Numbered from the stretch's first letter, positions 35,308 to 44,759 are shown. The stretch: 56,337 bases of DNA from Porphyromonas sp. COT-290 OH3588 (GCF_000769075.1 NZ_JRFC01000020.1:127523-183859), one strand, 5' to 3'. Program-made: numbers and translations. Notes: generated by a model not told the origin, from the sequence alone.

Positions 35308-36381
35308 ATGTCTATACGATACATATCGATGTGTACCGCAATGTTGGTTGGTTGGAGTGCGTCACTTCAAGCCCAAACCGAGGTTAGGCGCTACAATGCG
35401 ACGGCGGACACCGACTATGGAGTTGTCTACCGCCTACCACGCACACAGCTAGAGGTGATCGCCACTGTACGCGAGCGTATATATACACCGGGCGTATATG
35501 CCATTTGGGCGGAGAAGTATCTCGGGGTGCCTATGCCCAATCGAGCAGAGAGGCAATACGCGATCACTGATGTGCAGATACGCACCTATGGTGTAGCCGA
35601 CACTGAGAAGCAGTACCTCATAGCTTTTGACAAACGTACTATCGCCCCCTTCGTTTCTCTGGGGCAAAACAATCTCATCTACAACATCAACGGACGAGAA
35701 GAGCCTAAACTAGAGGCTAAGACACAGCTCCCCACGCCTACATTCCCCGATAGGGCACTACCAGCTCTGCCACGAGAGTATAGCCTAGCGACCTCGGAGG
35801 CCAAACAAGCAGAGCTAGCTGCTGCATATCTGTACGAGGTGCGTGAGGCCGCTATGAGCATCGTCACCGGAGAGGTAGAGAGTATGCCCAAGGACGGAGA
35901 ATCCATGCGCTTGATCCTTGACAAGCTACGCACGGAGGAGAAGCGTACCCTACGCCTATTCGCAGGGGATACAACAGAGCGCTACACGCAGCATCGCTGG
36001 GAGATAACCCCAGAGTCCGAGGATATGAACGGCCGTATCTTGTGTCGCTTCTCGGAGGCAGAGGGGGTACTCGATGCTATGGCACGAGAGGGCTACCCCG
36101 TGCTTTTTAGTTTACAGATCACAGAGCGAGCACCAGAGCTAAACAACAAAGACCGTAAAAAACATGAGAAGCTAGAGGGCATTACCTACAACGTGCCGGG
36201 TGCTGGCATAGCGACGGTTGATTACTCTGGCAGAACCCTAGCTAGACAATCCGTCCCTATCACTCAGGTTGGTGGAGTGCAAGTGCTGAGCAAGAAAATG
36301 TTCAACGTCAAGGACGCTGGCATTACAGCCGTCTATTTTGACCCCAATACTGGTGCCCTAGAGCGCATCGTCAATGAGTAA
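35308..36381 (+). CDS. DUF4831 family protein
   Basis: A 357-residue protein with a signal peptide (cleavage after LQA, residue 22). The sequence matches the Bacteroidota DUF4831 family: VVYRLPRTQLEVIATVRE, YTPGVYAIWAEKYLGV, and a C-terminal GAGIATVDYSGRTLARQSVPITQVGGVQVL. Function is unknown; the protein is probably periplasmic. The peptide transporter gene follows after 39 bp and may be cotranscribed. Confidence 0.85.
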   Translation: MSIRYISMCTAMLVGWSASLQAQTEVRRYNATADTDYGVVYRLPRTQLEVIATVRERIYTPGVYAIWAEKYLGVPMPNRAERQYAITDVQIRTYGVADTEKQYLIAFDKRTIAPFVSLGQNNLIYNINGREEPKLEAKTQLPTPTFPDRALPALPREYSLATSEAKQAELAAAYLYEVREAAMSIVTGEVESMPKDGESMRLILDKLRTEEKRTLRLFAGDTTERYTQHRWEITPESEDMNGRILCRFSEAEGVLDAMAREGYPVLFSLQITERAPELNNKDRKKHEKLEGITYNVPGAGIATVDYSGRTLARQSVPITQVGGVQVLSKKMFNVKDAGITAVYFDPNTGALERIVNE

Positions 36382-36420
36382 TAAATAAACCCAATAATAA
36401 CTTTCTAACAACTATCACCT

Positions 36421-37953
36421 ATGTTCAAAAATCACCCTAAAGGTTTGATCGGGGCAGCACTAGCCAATATGGGCGAGCGCTTCGGATTCTACATTATGAT
36501 GGGCGTTCTGCTGCTCTTCCTACAGTCTAAGTTCGGGCTTAGCGGAGAGAGGGCAGGCGTTGTGTACTCTATCTTCTATGCCTCTGTGTATATCTTGGCT
36601 CTAGTAGGGGGGATCATCGCAGACTCTCTGAAGAACTATAAGGGCACGATCTTCGTTGGTTTGCTGATCATGACTTCGGGCTATCTACTGCTCGGCGTAC
36701 CCGGTGGCACCAACGAAACATGGCTATGGATCACATACGGAGCTCTCGCTCTGATCTCATTTGGCAATGGTCTATTCAAGGGTAACCTACAAGCACTCGT
36801 AGGCCGCATGTACGATACTGATGAGTATCGCCACATGCGTGACTCTGGGTTCAGCCTTTTCTATATGTTCATCAACGTAGGAGCTATTTTCGCCCCCCTA
36901 TTCGCTGTGGGTATCCGTGGCTGGTGGCTCAAAGCCAATGGTGTGGCTTATGACGCTACCCTACCAGAGCTCTGCCACAAGGTGCTAGACAACACTGCCA
37001 CTGCGGAGCAGATGACGCGCTTCGAGCAGCTTGCCATGCAGGCCTCCAATGGCACGATGACCGATGCTTCAGCCTTCGCTCAGCAGTATCTCGATATCTT
37101 CAACACGGGATATCACTATGCGTTCTGGGCTGCCGTAGGTGCTATGCTCATCTCTCTGGTGATCTACATCTTCAACCAAAAGCAATTCCCAGCAGACCAA
37201 AAGAAGGCGTCTGTACAGCAGGCCGCTACGACTGCAACACGTCAGGAGGTAACGATGGCCGCTAGCGAAATCCGTCAGCGTATCCTAGCCCTATGTGCCG
37301 TGTTTGGCGTGGTAATCTTCTTCTGGATGTCTTTCCACCAGAATGGTGTTTCGCTCACACAGTTCGCCAAGGACTACATCAACCTCTCTAGTCTACGTCT
37401 AGACCTTGGCTTCACAGTGATTGAGGGCGTAGAGGTATTCCAGTCGGTTAATCCATTCTTCGTGGTGTTCCTCACTCCATTTGTGATTTGGCTATTCAGT
37501 TTCCTCAACAAGCGTAACCTCGAGCCCTCTACACCCAAGAAGATCGTGATCGGTATGTTCATCGCTACCCTAGCCTTCGTAGTTATGGCAGTAGCCTCTA
37601 TGACGATGCCAGCTGCCTCCGAGCTAGCTGCCACGGGTGGTCTAGATGCTGCGATGAAGCTATCTCCTTGGCTCATGGTACTGACCTACCTAATCCTAAC
37701 GATCGCCGAGCTGTTCATCTCTCCTATGGGTATCTCATTCGTGTCCAAGGTAGCACCTCCTCACTTACAGGGTATCATGCAGGGTCTATGGCTCTGTGCT
37801 ACTGCCGCTGGCAATTCCCTACTATTCGTGGGTATGATTCTATACAATAGCCTACCTATCTGGATGGTTTGGGTATGCTTCGCAGGTGCATGCGCCTTCT
37901 CTATGTTCGTGATGCTTGGCATGGTGAAGTGGCTCGAACGTGTAGCTAAGTAA
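36421..37953 (+). CDS. POT-family proton-dependent oligopeptide transporter
   Basis: A 510-residue inner-membrane MFS transporter of the POT/PTR family that imports di- and tripeptides with protons. The N-terminal motif is NMGERFGFYIMMGVLLLFL, corresponding to the ExxERFxYY proton/peptide site. GNGLFKGNLQALVG and SLFYMFINVGAIFAPL match the PTR2 signatures. The length and 12-plus hydrophobic helices fit the family. It fits a peptide-fermenting life style. A strong hairpin terminator lies 54 bp after the stop. Confidence 0.94.
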   Translation: MFKNHPKGLIGAALANMGERFGFYIMMGVLLLFLQSKFGLSGERAGVVYSIFYASVYILALVGGIIADSLKNYKGTIFVGLLIMTSGYLLLGVPGGTNETWLWITYGALALISFGNGLFKGNLQALVGRMYDTDEYRHMRDSGFSLFYMFINVGAIFAPLFAVGIRGWWLKANGVAYDATLPELCHKVLDNTATAEQMTRFEQLAMQASNGTMTDASAFAQQYLDIFNTGYHYAFWAAVGAMLISLVIYIFNQKQFPADQKKASVQQAATTATRQEVTMAASEIRQRILALCAVFGVVIFFWMSFHQNGVSLTQFAKDYINLSSLRLDLGFTVIEGVEVFQSVNPFFVVFLTPFVIWLFSFLNKRNLEPSTPKKIVIGMFIATLAFVVMAVASMTMPAASELAATGGLDAAMKLSPWLMVLTYLILTIAELFISPMGISFVSKVAPPHLQGIMQGLWLCATAAGNSLLFVGMILYNSLPIWMVWVCFAGACAFSMFVMLGMVKWLERVAK

Positions 37954-38006
37954 CACCTAGACAAAAATCAAACGACAGAGATGCATCAGCCTCTTCGTCT
38001 ATCGGT

Positions 38007-38046
38007 CGCCCGACTTTGGTTCCGCAGATGGAGCCGAAGCCGGGCG
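38007..38046 (+). terminator. Terminator of the POT transporter gene
   Basis: A 17-bp stem (38007-38023 with 38030-38046) has one mismatch and two G-U pairs, a 6-nt loop, and a T-rich stretch afterwards. It overlaps the 5' part of a 128-codon open frame (37981-38367), which argues against that frame being a gene. Confidence 0.8.
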
Positions 38047-38279
38047 GCTGTCTTTCATTCTCTTGGCACTGCTGTCATGATTGGGCGTCTATCTAGTAGT
38101 GTACTAGATAGCCTTGCTCGCAAGAGCCGTACCCTAGCCGTAGAGAGTGAGGCAAGAGGTGAGGTGTCCTATCAAGCAAAGCACGAGGGTGAGGACGAGG
38201 AGCCGCTCTTCTATACTACCGTATATAACTGGCAAGCCTTGTACACGCCAGCCCTTGGCCTGAGCAACAACCAACATAG

Positions 38280-38310
38280 CGCATCGTCTATCTCTATGAT
38301 AGATGATGCG
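38280..38310. repeat. Second hairpin in the POT-bioB gap
   Basis: A 13-bp inverted repeat (CGCATCGTCTATC 38280-38292 with 38298-38310, one G-U) with a 5-nt loop, 15 bp before the AGGGGCTG hairpin at 38325. Confidence 0.6.
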
Positions 38311-38324
38311 TATATAACAATAGT

Positions 38325-38364
38325 AAAGGGGCTGTATCAAAACTCGTTTTGGTACAGCCCCTTT
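38325..38364. terminator. AGGGGCTG-family hairpin in the POT-bioB gap
   Basis: AAAGGGGCTGTATCAAAAC (38325-38343) pairs with 38346-38364 with one G-U pair, a 2-nt loop and TTTT at the end. It is 370 bp past the POT stop, so it either ends readthrough or belongs to the repeat element that follows. Confidence 0.65.
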
Positions 38365-38377
38365 TAAGGTATCCCAG

Positions 38378-38500
38378 AATGTACAAAATGCAAGGCGCTA
38401 AGACTGAGTCTGACGAGAGCATACTTAAAGTATGTGACCGAAGCCGACGACGAAGTCCGTGCGGAGCAAATGTCGCAACTAACAGAGCAGTTTGTACATT
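38378..38500. repeat. Repeat element after the hairpin, partly shared with 52505-52542
   Basis: The ends form an inverted repeat (AATGTACAAA 38378-38387 with 38491-38500). It includes the near-palindrome CATACTTAAAGTATG. The part around 38463-38495 (GAGCAAATGTCGCA ... GAGCAGTTTG) resembles 52505-52537 (GAGCAAATGTCACA ... GAGCCGTTTG). Both follow an AGGGGCTG hairpin. It may be a small non-autonomous mobile element or a remnant of one. Confidence 0.55.
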
Positions 38501-38596
38501 ACGGCACATCGCCTTTTTGGGTGTTTAAGTATTAAGTATATGCAAGGATTGCGTATTCTGTGACACACCATCTTTTTATTCATTTATCACTTAAAT

Positions 38597-39589
38597 ATGA
38601 TTTCAGAAATTAAGGAACGTATTCTCTCTGGCGGAGCTATTAGCCAAGACGAAGCACTGGCTCTGCTCACTACCCCCAATAAAGAGGAGCTCTACGAAGC
38701 AGCCCACGAGGTCACCAGACACTTCATGGGTAATGCCTTCGATACCTGCTCGATCATCAACGCCAAGAGCGGCAACTGCCCAGAGGACTGCAAGTGGTGC
38801 GCCCAGAGCGGACACTATGCGACCTCGGCCGAGAGATATAGCCTCGTCAGCCCCAGTGTCTGTGTGGCACAAGCTACCTACAACCACAAGCAAGGCATCG
38901 GACGCTTCTCCCTCGTGGCCAGTGGTCGCAGACAGACCGACAAGGAGATCGACATGATCTCGATTAGCTATCGAGCCATCAAAAAGGCCAACCCAACACT
39001 CAAGTGCTGCGCCTCACTTGGCTTGCTCTATGAGCATCAGCTCAAGAAACTCTTCGATAGTGGCGTGACGACCTACCACTGCAATATGGAGACTGCCCCG
39101 AGCTACTTCGCCGAGCTATGTACCACGCACAGCCAAAAAGACAAGGAGGAAACGCTCGCAGCAGCTAGGCGTGTCGGCATGCGCATCTGTAGTGGTGGCA
39201 TCATCGGTATGGGCGAGAGTGCAGAGCAGCGTGTGGAGTTAGCCTTCTACCTCAAGAGCATTGATGCGATGAGTATCCCAGTCAATATCCTCCAGCCTAT
39301 CACGGGGACCCCACTTGCCGAGGCTACCCCTCTGAGTGAGGAGGAGATCCTCACGGCCATTGCGATTTTCCGCCTTGTCAATCCTCGTGCTTTCCTCCGC
39401 TTCTCGGGCGGCCGTGCACAGCTTAGCCCCGAGATGCAGCGACGAGCCATCTATATTGGTATCAACTCTGCTATCACTGGCGATCTGCTGACCACAATCG
39501 GGCAGCAAGCCAAAGACGATATGGCGATGATCGAGGAGTGTGGGCTAGAGAATAGGACTGTAGACTGGGAGGTCAGCTACGACTACTAA
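38597..39589 (+). CDS. bioB: Biotin synthase
   Basis: A 330-residue radical-SAM enzyme that inserts sulfur into dethiobiotin. The cluster motif [11 protein letters not shown] gives C61, C65 and C68. The second set of conserved residues for the [2Fe-2S] cluster is present in [16 protein letters not shown] and FLRFSGGR. Length is typical. It is followed 12 bp later by bioA, making a two-gene biotin operon. No other biotin gene occurs in the window. Confidence 0.97.
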   Translation: MISEIKERILSGGAISQDEALALLTTPNKEELYEAAHEVTRHFMGNAFDTCSIINAKSGNCPEDCKWCAQSGHYATSAERYSLVSPSVCVAQATYNHKQGIGRFSLVASGRRQTDKEIDMISISYRAIKKANPTLKCCASLGLLYEHQLKKLFDSGVTTYHCNMETAPSYFAELCTTHSQKDKEETLAAARRVGMRICSGGIIGMGESAEQRVELAFYLKSIDAMSIPVNILQPITGTPLAEATPLSEEEILTAIAIFRLVNPRAFLRFSGGRAQLSPEMQRRAIYIGINSAITGDLLTTIGQQAKDDMAMIEECGLENRTVDWEVSYDY

Positions 39590-39601
39590 AACCCTAGAGC
39601 T

Positions 39602-40882
39602 ATGAATACAGAGAAGCTACTGGCCATAGACCGACGACATCTGTGGCATCCCTATACCTCCACAATCGATCCTCTACCCGTCTACCCCGTGGAGCGTGCC
39701 GATGGTGTACATATCACGCTCAAAGACGGACGCAGACTCATCGACGGCATGAGTAGCTGGTGGGCAGCTGTACACGGATACAATCACCCACGGCTCAACG
39801 AAGCTCTGCGCCAACAGAGCGAACGTATGAGCCATATTATGTTCGGTGGACTAACCCACGACTCAGCTGGAGAATTGGCAGACGAACTTCTCAAGATCTT
39901 GCCCAAGGGTCTAGACTGCATCTTCCTAGCAGACTCTGGCTCTGTAGCTGTAGAGGTGGCACTCAAGATGGCCATTCAGTACCAAGCTGCTAGAGGAGAG
40001 CGGCAGCGCTTTCGCTTTGCCACTCTAGCAGGAGGCTACCATGGCGACACTTGGCATGCAATGAGTGTCTGTGACCCCATAACGGGAATGCACAGCCTAT
40101 TCTCGGGTTCTCTCCCTCGGCAGCACTTCTTGCCTAGACCTATCTCTAGGTTTGGTGAGGAGTGGCAGGAGAGCGATCTTGAGCCGTTGGAGCTGCTCAT
40201 TGAGCAGTATGGAGCGGAGCTTGCCGCCCTAGTGCTAGAGCCTATTGTACAGGGGGCTGGGGGTATGTACTTCTACCACCCCGAGTACCTACGTAGGGCT
40301 CAAGCGCTGTGCCGGGAGGCTGGAGTACTGCTAATTTTTGATGAGATTGCCACAGGATTTGGGCGTACGGGCAGGCTATTTGCTGGGGAGTATGCTGGCG
40401 TCGTCCCAGATATCATGTGCATCGGCAAGGCACTCACTGGCGGATATATGACCCTCTCGGCGAGTATCACCACGAAGGCTATCGCAGATACCATTTGCTC
40501 GGGCGAGGCTCGCTGCTTTATGCATGGGCCAACCTTTATGGGCAATCCACTCGCCTGCGCCGTGGCCACCGAGAGTATCCGCTTGCTGATGGAGAGCCCT
40601 TGGCAGGAGCGGGTCGCTCAAATAGAGGAGCAGCTTAGGGCAGAGCTCGCACCAGCCCGAGCTCTGGCATCGGTTGCCGACGTTCGGGTACTGGGAGCTA
40701 TCGGAGTGGTTGAGATGAAGGCGCCTGTCGATATGGCTTCGCTACAAGCTAAGTTGGTGGAGCAAGGTATCTGGGTACGCCCATTCGGGCGATTGGCCTA
40801 TCTGATGCCTCCCTTCATCATCAAGCCCGACGAGCTTCGTCAGCTTACCTCGGGGCTCATCTCTGTACTGCAAACCCAATAG
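39602..40882 (+). CDS. bioA: Adenosylmethionine-8-amino-7-oxononanoate aminotransferase
   Basis: A 426-residue class-III PLP aminotransferase that makes 7,8-diaminopelargonate (DAPA) from KAPA. Family features: HLWHPYTS at the start, [53 protein letters not shown] and the PLP lysine in [11 protein letters not shown]. It is full length and coupled to bioB. The two enzymes are sequential in part of the pathway (with BioD between them, which is not in this window). Confidence 0.96.
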   Translation: MNTEKLLAIDRRHLWHPYTSTIDPLPVYPVERADGVHITLKDGRRLIDGMSSWWAAVHGYNHPRLNEALRQQSERMSHIMFGGLTHDSAGELADELLKILPKGLDCIFLADSGSVAVEVALKMAIQYQAARGERQRFRFATLAGGYHGDTWHAMSVCDPITGMHSLFSGSLPRQHFLPRPISRFGEEWQESDLEPLELLIEQYGAELAALVLEPIVQGAGGMYFYHPEYLRRAQALCREAGVLLIFDEIATGFGRTGRLFAGEYAGVVPDIMCIGKALTGGYMTLSASITTKAIADTICSGEARCFMHGPTFMGNPLACAVATESIRLLMESPWQERVAQIEEQLRAELAPARALASVADVRVLGAIGVVEMKAPVDMASLQAKLVEQGIWVRPFGRLAYLMPPFIIKPDELRQLTSGLISVLQTQ

Positions 40883-40905
40883 AGGCACGAACTAATACCG
40901 CAAGA

Positions 40906-40957
40906 GGCGGAAGGGGCTGTGGCAAAAAATTAAACTTTGTCCACAGCCCCTTTTGCC
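40906..40957 (+). terminator. Terminator of the bio operon
   Basis: A 17-bp stem (40906-40922 with 40941-40957, two mismatches) is extended by a CAAA/TTTG inner pairing. It lies 23 bp after the bioA stop and belongs to the AGGGGCTG hairpin family. Confidence 0.8.
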
Positions 40958-41099
40958 AGATCTGAAGACATACCTCCGTACACACTCTATTATTTGGAGT
41001 AGAAGTCTTTCTACTTTTCCGTTAAGATATGTAAAGAAACAACCCTCAAATTTGAAGAGGAGAGAGGTTGATTTAGGGGGAAAGACGAAGGGATTTCAC

Positions 41100-41429
41100 A
41101 AAATTGAAGGGCTTATTTTGGAGTATTGGTGGGCTAATCGCTTGGGCTATGTCCTACAATCCGAGAGGATTGATGGGAAGAAAATCTAAAAACGACCACA
41201 CGAGCGCACGAAACCTCAGCAGTTACAAACATATTCCGCTCTATATTAGCAAATTAAGAAAATCCGTTTTAGGAGGACATTTCTCCTTAGCCAACACTAG
41301 AGGTCCCAATGAGTCCAAACGCAACCTAGAGCCTTCTAGAGGGCAAATAAGGGCTTGACACTCTCCTTTTGGGTAGCCCCTCTATTTCCCCACCAACATT
41401 CTGAAAACTGATCTAGAATATAAATCTTG
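41100..41429 (+). repeat. Dispersed structured intergenic element, copy B
   Basis: Aligns with copy A (15931-16256) across its length. The 5' stem (41125-41134 with 41151-41160) keeps 8 of 10 pairs including one G-U. In one frame both copies read W-x-N-x-L-G-x-V with a following G-K-K, so a decayed coding origin is also possible. The element occupies most of the 737-bp gap between bioA and the lipoprotein gene at 41620; the rest has only the terminator and a promoter. Confidence 0.75.
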
Positions 41430-41533
41430 GTGAATGTAAGCCAAAACCTCAAAGAGCAGCAAACATCTTACATGAAGAACCAGCACAACGCATATTTTAG
41501 GAGCTTAATTGACCAATTATCTGCAAAAACTAT

Positions 41534-41541
41534 TACCTTTG
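41534..41541 (+). promoter_or_regulatory. -7 element of the lipoprotein gene at 41620
   Basis: TACCTTTG matches TAnnTTTG with a TTGA at 41509-41512 (21-bp spacer) as a possible -33 box. The leader would be about 75 nt. Confidence 0.55.
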
Positions 41542-41619
41542 TGAGGAGAGGCTAAGCAGATTCAATTTGCAATAAAAAGCCGATGTAACCTATTTGAAAC
41601 CATTCAATACTGAACGCCT

Positions 41620-42546
41620 ATGAAGACGATGAAACTAGCTCTGGGTATAGCCCTCGCAAGCTGCTGCTTAGTCGCTTGCGACAGGGAGATGACATCTCCC
41701 CCACTCCCAGAGGACAATCGTAAGGCCTTTGAGCTACCAGAGTCTAAGCAAAACCCCAAGGGCAAGCAAACTGGGCCAGAGAAGCCCCTAACGGCAGATC
41801 TGATCGCCCTCAAGAACCTAGGGTTAAAACCTCTTGACATTGACTCTGCGGCTCTACCTCCACTGCCCACGCCTAAAGACCCTAGCAAAAATATCGGGCT
41901 AGACTCAATCTATACATACAAGAAGGGGCTCTGGAAGAAACACTTCGAGGAAACAGGAAAACCCTTAGTGACTGGTGAATACAGGATCATCAGTGAATAC
42001 ATTATTTGGGGTTATGGCAAGCCAGAGGGAATCCTACTAGGCTGGAGGACTCACATAGCAGACTGCAGAACAGATGGTGACCCTGAGTGGTGGAAGGATA
42101 AGCCAGCCATTCCTCTGACGCTATCCTATGGGGCAAGTCCTAGATTCTGCGATGAACACTCTCACTACAACGACAAAGTCGCTGCACATCGCTTCGACTC
42201 CCTAACAAGACTACATGGTGTAGTCAAGGGAAATGAAGCCTTTCACGACCACACCCCAATGCCCTACGACCTAAGACATATGCGCATTGCACATAACGGT
42301 GTAGATATCTCCCCTCTATTCAGCATTCGCTACGAAGATTACAAGGAGGTAATCCGCACGGGACAGTACAACAAATGGTACTCTCGTGATGTGCGTATCT
42401 CAGATGTTGGTATGGATGTGTTGGATTGGATCTTCAGCAGTGCCTTCGAAATCTATCCACTGACCCAAGACTACCCCAAGTTTACGGTCATCTTCATTCT
42501 CAAAGATGGCACAGTAATCAGCCGAGAGGTAGAGCATCGAGTATAG
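41620..42546 (+). CDS. Unknown lipoprotein
   Basis: A 308-residue lipoprotein of unrecognised family. Lipobox CCLVAC puts the lipid on C20. A Pro/Lys-rich, disordered segment (about 25-100) leads to a compact domain (about 110-308) with several Trp, His and paired Cys residues (ADCRTDGDPEWW, RFCDEHSHYND). The end reads FTVIFILKDGTVISREVEHRV. ATG 41629 is an alternative start. It is flanked upstream by the dispersed element copy B and downstream by a long hairpin, and seems to be transcribed alone. Confidence 0.78.
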   Translation: MKTMKLALGIALASCCLVACDREMTSPPLPEDNRKAFELPESKQNPKGKQTGPEKPLTADLIALKNLGLKPLDIDSAALPPLPTPKDPSKNIGLDSIYTYKKGLWKKHFEETGKPLVTGEYRIISEYIIWGYGKPEGILLGWRTHIADCRTDGDPEWWKDKPAIPLTLSYGASPRFCDEHSHYNDKVAAHRFDSLTRLHGVVKGNEAFHDHTPMPYDLRHMRIAHNGVDISPLFSIRYEDYKEVIRTGQYNKWYSRDVRISDVGMDVLDWIFSSAFEIYPLTQDYPKFTVIFILKDGTVISREVEHRV

Positions 42547-42566
42547 CTTAGCATCACAAACGATCT

Positions 42567-42627
42567 CGAGGGTGTATCACCGTGTACGAAGTGTTTACCA
42601 TACAGCTTACACGGCGATACACCCTCG
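42567..42627. terminator. Long hairpin between the lipoprotein gene and ribE
   Basis: A 20-bp stem (42567-42586 with 42608-42627) with one mismatch and a 21-nt loop lies 20 bp after the lipoprotein stop and 100 bp before ribE. There is no T-run after it, so its role as a terminator is uncertain. It could be a processing site or a regulatory leader stem. It shows no FMN-riboswitch core. Confidence 0.6.
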
Positions 42628-42728
42628 TTGGTATGTAGAGGCACGTGGAGATATGGCGATTGTTGTGTATCTTCGCTGTCAGTAATATGTAATTGGATTA
42701 TTTCACAACCAAAATATAACGGCTTTTT

Positions 42729-43334
42729 ATGTTTTCTGGAATCGTAGAAGAGTACGCCCAAGTAGTGGGACTAGAACGAGAGGGCGACAACCTACACATC
42801 ACGATGACCTGCTCGTTTGTTGATGAGCTGAGTATTGACCAAAGTATCGCACACAACGGCGTGTGCCTAACTGTCGTACGCAAGACGGACAAGAGCTATA
42901 CCGTCACTGCTATCAAAGAAACCCTAGAGCGTAGCAACCTAGGGCTGCTCAAAATCGGCGACCTAGTCAATCTTGAGCGCAGTATGACTCTTGGAGGTCG
43001 CCTAGATGGGCACATCGTACAGGGCCATGTGGACCAAACAGCCGTATGCCTAGAGGTACGTGAAGCTAATGGGAGCTGGTACTACAAGTTTGAGCACGAA
43101 ACCTCTGCCGAGATGGCAGCCAAGGGATATGTGACTGTAGAGAAAGGCTCTGTGTGCGTCAATGGAGTTAGCCTAACGGTAGTGAATTCAACGCTCAATG
43201 GCTTTGAAGTTGCGATTATACCCTACACGCACGACCACACCAACTTCTGCCGCATTGAGGCTGGCACTGTGGTCAATCTAGAGTTCGACATCATCGGCAA
43301 GTATCTCTGCAAGATGCAGGCTTACCTAAAGTAA
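42729..43334 (+). CDS. ribE: Riboflavin synthase alpha chain
   Basis: A 201-residue enzyme that dismutates two 6,7-dimethyl-8-ribityllumazine molecules into riboflavin. It begins with the invariant MFSGIVEE. Two homologous lumazine-binding repeats are clear: residues about 1-97 (HNGVCLTVV) and 98-195 (VNGVSLTVV), with GHIVQGHVD between them. Normal length. The DUF5103 gene follows after 22 bp. The gene symbol is also written ribC in some species. Confidence 0.97.
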   Translation: MFSGIVEEYAQVVGLEREGDNLHITMTCSFVDELSIDQSIAHNGVCLTVVRKTDKSYTVTAIKETLERSNLGLLKIGDLVNLERSMTLGGRLDGHIVQGHVDQTAVCLEVREANGSWYYKFEHETSAEMAAKGYVTVEKGSVCVNGVSLTVVNSTLNGFEVAIIPYTHDHTNFCRIEAGTVVNLEFDIIGKYLCKMQAYLK

Positions 43335-43356
43335 ATCCTCCCTCAAAAGACTGGCT

Positions 43357-44610
43357 ATGCTTCGACTCAAATCAATCCTCTTAGGGTGTGCTGTGCTCGC
43401 CAGTTCTCAGGAGATAACGCATGCCCAAGAGGAGGGCAAACGCATAGGTTACATCGAGGTACAGACTCAAGGGCGCAATAGCCCCAAGGGTCTAGCACCT
43501 CGATTTAGCTATATGCACAGCCAAGGAGAGGGGATACGTATAGACTTCGACCTACTCGGGTCGGAAGAGCCTATCCTAGCCTATCGCATCAGACACTGCA
43601 ATGCAGACTGGAGCATCTCCTCTCTCAGCCCCATCGAATATCTAATTGGGTTCGACGGCAACGAGCTTCCGTACCCAACCTCAAGTCGATCCACTCTACA
43701 GCCATACGTACACTATAGCCTAGAGCTGCCCAATGAGCAAGTTCAATTCAAGCACTCGGGCAACTACATTGTGGAGATCTACGACAGCTCCGAACCCGAC
43801 ACTCCGGTCGCTACAATCCCTTTCGCCGTTACGGAGCAGCTTACCGAGGTCAAGGCAGAGCAGACCACACAGACGTGGGTCGATGCCCGTGCCAAACATC
43901 AGCAAGTCAATGTAGAGGTAAGTACCCGAGGGCTACAAATCAATCGGGCGGAAGAGGAGATCAAAATCGTCGTCCTACAAAATGGGCGATGGGACAACGC
44001 TCAGAAGCTCTCTGTACCCTCGTCACAAACCCTTGGCACTCTGCGCTACGACATGAATAGAGGAGCTCTCTTCGCCGCAGGCAATGAGTATCACAAGCTC
44101 GAGCATCTTACCGATCGAGGGGCTGGTATGGGCATTGATCGCATCTGGGTCGAAGATGGATTACATGCCCTAGGTCTATATCCGCAGCGCATGCGTGCAA
44201 GGGATTCATACCTCTACGAGGAGGATCGCAATGGGCGTAGCATCGTTCGATCCCTCCAGACAGACGTCCCCGAGGTCGAAGCCGACTATCATCTGGTGCA
44301 CTTCTCCTATTACGCTCCGCCTCTAGCAAGCGGACGCATCGTACTAGAGGGACAGTGCTTCGCCCATCTGCCACTAGAGGAACGTACCCTGAGATACGAG
44401 GCCGCGAGTGGTAGCTACCATGCAGAGGTACTCCTCAAGATGGGCTATCAGGAGTATCAATACCTATACCTGCCAGAGGGTGCTCAAACCCTCTCCTCAA
44501 CCGAAACCGAGGGGAACCACTACCAGACGAGCAATGACTACACCGTACTGGTCTACCTAAGAAGTCCTAGGGACAGAGCCGATAGGCTCATCGCTGTGGC
44601 CGAGCTGTAG
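43357..44610 (+). CDS. DUF5103 / type IX secretion plug-like protein
   Basis: A 417-residue secreted protein (signal peptide, cleavage probably after THA near residue 23). It belongs to the DUF5103 family, whose best-known member is the Plug protein bound to the SprA translocon of the type IX secretion system. Features are IRIDFDLLGSEEPILAYRIRHCNADW (in parts), PYVHYSLELPNEQVQFKHSGNYIVEIYD and a second beta-rich domain. The link to secretion is from the family, not from this sequence. It starts 22 bp after ribE and precedes murC by 367 bp. Confidence 0.85.
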   Translation: MLRLKSILLGCAVLASSQEITHAQEEGKRIGYIEVQTQGRNSPKGLAPRFSYMHSQGEGIRIDFDLLGSEEPILAYRIRHCNADWSISSLSPIEYLIGFDGNELPYPTSSRSTLQPYVHYSLELPNEQVQFKHSGNYIVEIYDSSEPDTPVATIPFAVTEQLTEVKAEQTTQTWVDARAKHQQVNVEVSTRGLQINRAEEEIKIVVLQNGRWDNAQKLSVPSSQTLGTLRYDMNRGALFAAGNEYHKLEHLTDRGAGMGIDRIWVEDGLHALGLYPQRMRARDSYLYEEDRNGRSIVRSLQTDVPEVEADYHLVHFSYYAPPLASGRIVLEGQCFAHLPLEERTLRYEAASGSYHAEVLLKMGYQEYQYLYLPEGAQTLSSTETEGNHYQTSNDYTVLVYLRSPRDRADRLIAVAEL

Positions 44611-44751
44611 AAGGTGAGCTGTACGAATTTGCAGACCCACCAACACGAGCCCTACTCCCCGTGTCCGGGACGCTATGAAAGAGAAGAAAGAGATAAGGGG
44701 AACTTATATCACAAAATTTTAATTTCGTGAAGATTGAGAGCCAAATTGCAC
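44611..44751. other. Gap between the plug-like gene and the murC promoter
   Basis: No gene is visible. A short inverted repeat (ACACG ... CGTGT, about 44643-44662) might end the upstream transcript, but there is no strong terminator. Confidence 0.4.
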
Positions 44752-44759
44752 TATCTTTG
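44752..44759 (+). promoter_or_regulatory. -7 element of the murC-ftsZ operon
   Basis: TATCTTTG matches TAnnTTTG. It would leave an unusually long leader of about 210 nt before murC ATG 44978. The leader contains a GAGAGTAACTCTC hairpin and a direct repeat of GCACTAG with GATACG. Confidence 0.55.

Noticed and set aside
37981-38367. 128-codon plus-strand open frame after the POT transporter
   Set aside because: It reads through a strong terminator stem, a second hairpin and the AGGGGCTG hairpin, and the translation is low-complexity without any family signature.
40953-41189. 78-codon frame in the bioA-lipoprotein gap
   Set aside because: It starts inside the bio terminator. Its end matches the dispersed element, so the similarity to other copies is better treated as the repeat itself.
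42547-42728. FMN riboswitch before ribE
   Set aside because: The conserved aptamer core was not found; only a simple long hairpin is visible.
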